Source: Bacillus_CJ salitolerans
GTDB taxonomy: Bacteria > Bacillota > Bacilli > Bacillales > SA4
Assembly: GCF_042680805.1 (NCBI RefSeq)
Contig: NZ_JBHUEM010000055.1
Coordinates: forward strand, 62,001-126,000
Direction of reading: 5' to 3'
DNA length: 64,000 nucleotides
In this document: piece by piece, positions 62,321-64,000 of the stretch
Layout of the letters: the number at the start of each line of letters is the position of its first letter
How positions within the stretch are numbered: the stretch's first letter is position 1
Translations under genes and position numbers: made by a program
Notes under the pieces: generated by a model
Database searches by the model: none
What the model was told of the DNA's origin: nothing
What the model saw: the letters and a program-made list of their open reading frames with translations, nothing else

Positions 62321-63105
62321 GCTGGGGATTTAAAAATCGTTTAAATAAAATTTTACCAAATGGAAGAGCGGTCATGCTTGCAATTGACCATGGATACTTT
62401 TTAGGACCAATCACTGGACTTGAAAAGCCAGGTGAAACAGTAAAGGAACTACTGCCCTATACGGATTCGTTATATTTAACGAGGGGAACACTAGCAGCAT
62501 GCATACCAGAAGATGAAGAAAAGCCAATGGTACTAAGAGTCTCAGGGGGACCAACGGTATTAAATGATTTATCGAATGAAACGATCGTAACGTCTGTGAA
62601 GGAAGCGATTCGGCATAATGTAGTAGGTGTTGGGGTATCGGTGTTTGTTGGGTCTGAAAACGAAACGAAAACGATCACCAATCTCGCCCATGTTGTCACG
62701 GAAGCACATGATTATGGGATTCCAGTGCTCGGAATTACTGCCGTCGGGAAAGAATTAGAAAAAAGAGATACCAGGTTTTTAGCGTTAGCATCACGCGTAA
62801 CAGCTGAAATGGGGGCTGATATCGTCAAGACGTATTACTGTGAAAACTTTGAGAAGGTGACAAGTACATGTCCTGTGCCGATTGTGATTGCAGGTGGACC
62901 TAAGTTTGATACCATTCGAGAAGCACTCGATATTACGTACAATGCGATGAATTCAGGGGCTGCTGGTGTAGATATGGGACGAAACATTTGGCAATCGTCT
63001 CATCCAAGTGCGATGATCAAAGCGATTCATGGGATTGTAAAGGACGGCTTATCCGTTCATCACGCGGTCGAATTATATGAAACGGCTACGAATGTAAAAG
63101 CGTAA
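62317..63105 (+). CDS. lsrF: LsrF, phospho-AI-2 thiolase
   Basis: A 262-aa class I aldolase-fold enzyme. In enterobacteria LsrF transfers the acetyl group of the isomerised phospho-AI-2 to coenzyme A, giving dihydroxyacetone phosphate and acetyl-CoA. Recognisable segments are MLAIDHGYFLGPITGLEKPG, the active-site Lys region DIVKTYYCENF, VIAGGPKFDT and SGAAGVDMGRNIWQ. The start overlaps the cupin stop by four bases, so both are co-translated. It completes the uptake-kinase-degradation pathway. Confidence 0.94.
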   Translation: MSWGFKNRLNKILPNGRAVMLAIDHGYFLGPITGLEKPGETVKELLPYTDSLYLTRGTLAACIPEDEEKPMVLRVSGGPTVLNDLSNETIVTSVKEAIRHNVVGVGVSVFVGSENETKTITNLAHVVTEAHDYGIPVLGITAVGKELEKRDTRFLALASRVTAEMGADIVKTYYCENFEKVTSTCPVPIVIAGGPKFDTIREALDITYNAMNSGAAGVDMGRNIWQSSHPSAMIKAIHGIVKDGLSVHHAVELYETATNVKA

Positions 63106-63325
63106 AAAGTAGCAAAGTCCTAGAAGGTTGCTACCATAAAGGGAACGATAAGGAATCCGGTATTGATCCTAATGTATTCAAATTTATGGAATCTTCTAAA
63201 ATGTGAACAGCCCCTTGGATCGTTTGTCTTAGCAAAGTCATTTGGCGGACAATGAACGATTCTTTCCCGTTACAGCTAGTACTAGAAATCTCAGAAATAG
63301 AAGTAAACATGTTTGAATGAATAAG

Positions 63326-63361
63326 AAAAAACAGCCGTTTCATTAATGAATGGCTGTTTTC
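63326..63361. terminator. Bidirectional terminator, lsr operon / sigma gene
   Basis: AAAACAGCC pairs with GGCTGTTTT, and an inner TTCATTAATGAA extends the stem. It has T-rich flanks on both sides. The rest of the 63106-63400 gap has a small GTAGCAA...TTGCTAC hairpin and no gene that I can support. Confidence 0.85.
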
Positions 63362-63400
63362 TTATTTGAATATTCTACCGTTATAAAGTAGACATAAACG

Positions 63401-63901
63401 CTATAAATCCGCCAAAACATTCTCACGTATTTTCTTTAACGCATACCGTCTCCAAGATTTGACCGTTTCAAGACTTACTCTTTCTTCCTGCGCAATTTGC
63501 TTAGGACCTTTCATTTCAATGAACGATTTATAGACCCATCTCCTCTGTACATCTGATAAGCCATCGCAATGCTGCCACATCAATTCGAGTTCAAAAGGAA
63601 TGATGGAGTGTTCATCTACCGTCAATTCTAGCATCGCCTCTGAAAGGTTCGCCTGATGAGTTTCGTGTTTTATTGCGTTTTTAAGGAGTGTAATCATTTT
63701 TCCTCGAACGGTATGAAAGGCAAACGTTTGAAAGCTTGCTCCTTTCATAGGGTTAAAGCGTACATAGGCCTCCCACAAGCCAATCAATCCTTCCTGATAA
63801 AAATCCTCCTGATTTTTATAGAGCCGTAAATGCTTGATGGCACTCCAAATGATCCAGTCTTCCTTCTCCACTACTTCCTGAAAAGAGCTATAAACAACCA
63901 C
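63401..63901 (-). CDS. Sigma-70 family RNA polymerase sigma factor
   Basis: A 166-aa sigma factor with region 2 (residues about 20-75: LRLYKNQEDFYQEGLIGLWE and FQTFAFHTVRGKMI) and region 4 (about 115-160: LSDVQRRWVYKSFIEMKGPK, then QIAQEERVSLETVKSW). It has no regions 1 or 3, as in the ECF or phage-like sigma group. No anti-sigma gene is next to it. A decayed copy of region 4 is at 16068. The frame start at 63901 (MVVYSSF) is accepted without strong support. Regulon unknown. Confidence 0.88.
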   Translation of the reverse strand: MVVYSSFQEVVEKEDWIIWSAIKHLRLYKNQEDFYQEGLIGLWEAYVRFNPMKGASFQTFAFHTVRGKMITLLKNAIKHETHQANLSEAMLELTVDEHSIIPFELELMWQHCDGLSDVQRRWVYKSFIEMKGPKQIAQEERVSLETVKSWRRYALKKIRENVLADL

Positions 63902-64000
63902 ACTTAAAACCCTTCCAAAAGCGCGCTTTTCTTGTATTCCGCCGGTAGGGTTATCGTAAATGGATGAAACAGTTTTTTCATATGGATATATGAATTATTT

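Noticed and set aside
63131..63343. Minus-strand frame of 70 codons before the sigma gene
   Set aside because: Its ATG lies inside the bidirectional terminator hairpin and has no ribosome binding site. It could hide debris, but I cannot support a gene.

Overview
The window looks like chromosome of a low-GC Bacillota of the family Bacillaceae. Gene content (CdaR, glycerate kinase, class A PBP, RarD, ComK-like protein, cold-shock protein, DbpA/YxiN helicase), AGGAGG-type ribosome binding sites, frequent TTG/GTG starts and dense intergenic palindromes all fit a Bacillus-like genome. No rRNA, tRNA, CRISPR array, integrase or transposase was found.

1-16 kb is ordinary chromosome: a YqxD-like protein, a decayed amine oxidase, a glycerate-utilisation cluster (CdaR regulator, glycerate kinase, GntP-type permease), a class A penicillin-binding protein, two Uma2-family nucleases on either side of a SEC-C protein, RarD, and an ECF sigma factor with a DUF4179 anti-sigma factor. 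Ten copies of a roughly 50-bp imperfect palindrome with core GTTAATACTTTAGCG lie between genes from 1.2 to 18.8 kb. I see none after that.

16.4-45.1 kb is an AT-rich defence island. It starts with a convergent pair: a candidate restriction endonuclease and a TSPPYW-type DNA methyltransferase. After an EcsC-family gene and a stretch of broken genes comes a DGQHR (DndB-like) protein overlapping a HEPN-motif protein. Next is a complete DNA phosphorothioation system: dndBCDEA on the minus strand, divergent from the restriction genes dptFGH on the plus strand. A second, different DndD/DndE pair with a small leading protein follows, without its own DndB, DndC or DndA. The island ends with a PLD-nuclease/DEAD-helicase fusion. 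The dnd operon has a good sigma-A promoter with a perfect palindrome (ATTACGTACGTAAT) just downstream, a candidate operator. The DGQHR-HEPN pair and the small-DndD2-DndE2 module are the best candidates for something poorly described.

45.3-54.5 kb holds an XRE regulator, a ComK paralogue, an unrecognised 386-aa protein, a strongly structured intergenic element, a YehS/DUF1456 protein, a YbaK/EbsC deacylase, a small membrane protein, a SEC-C/TPR protein, a cold-shock protein and DbpA.

54.6-63.1 kb is a complete AI-2 (autoinducer-2) uptake and processing locus. lsrACDB lies on the minus strand, divergent from lsrR, lsrK, a cupin and lsrF on the plus strand. The cupin occupies the place where enterobacteria have LsrG. 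A sigma-70-like factor closes the window. A decayed copy of its C-terminal domain lies at 16.1 kb, directly next to one of the palindromes.
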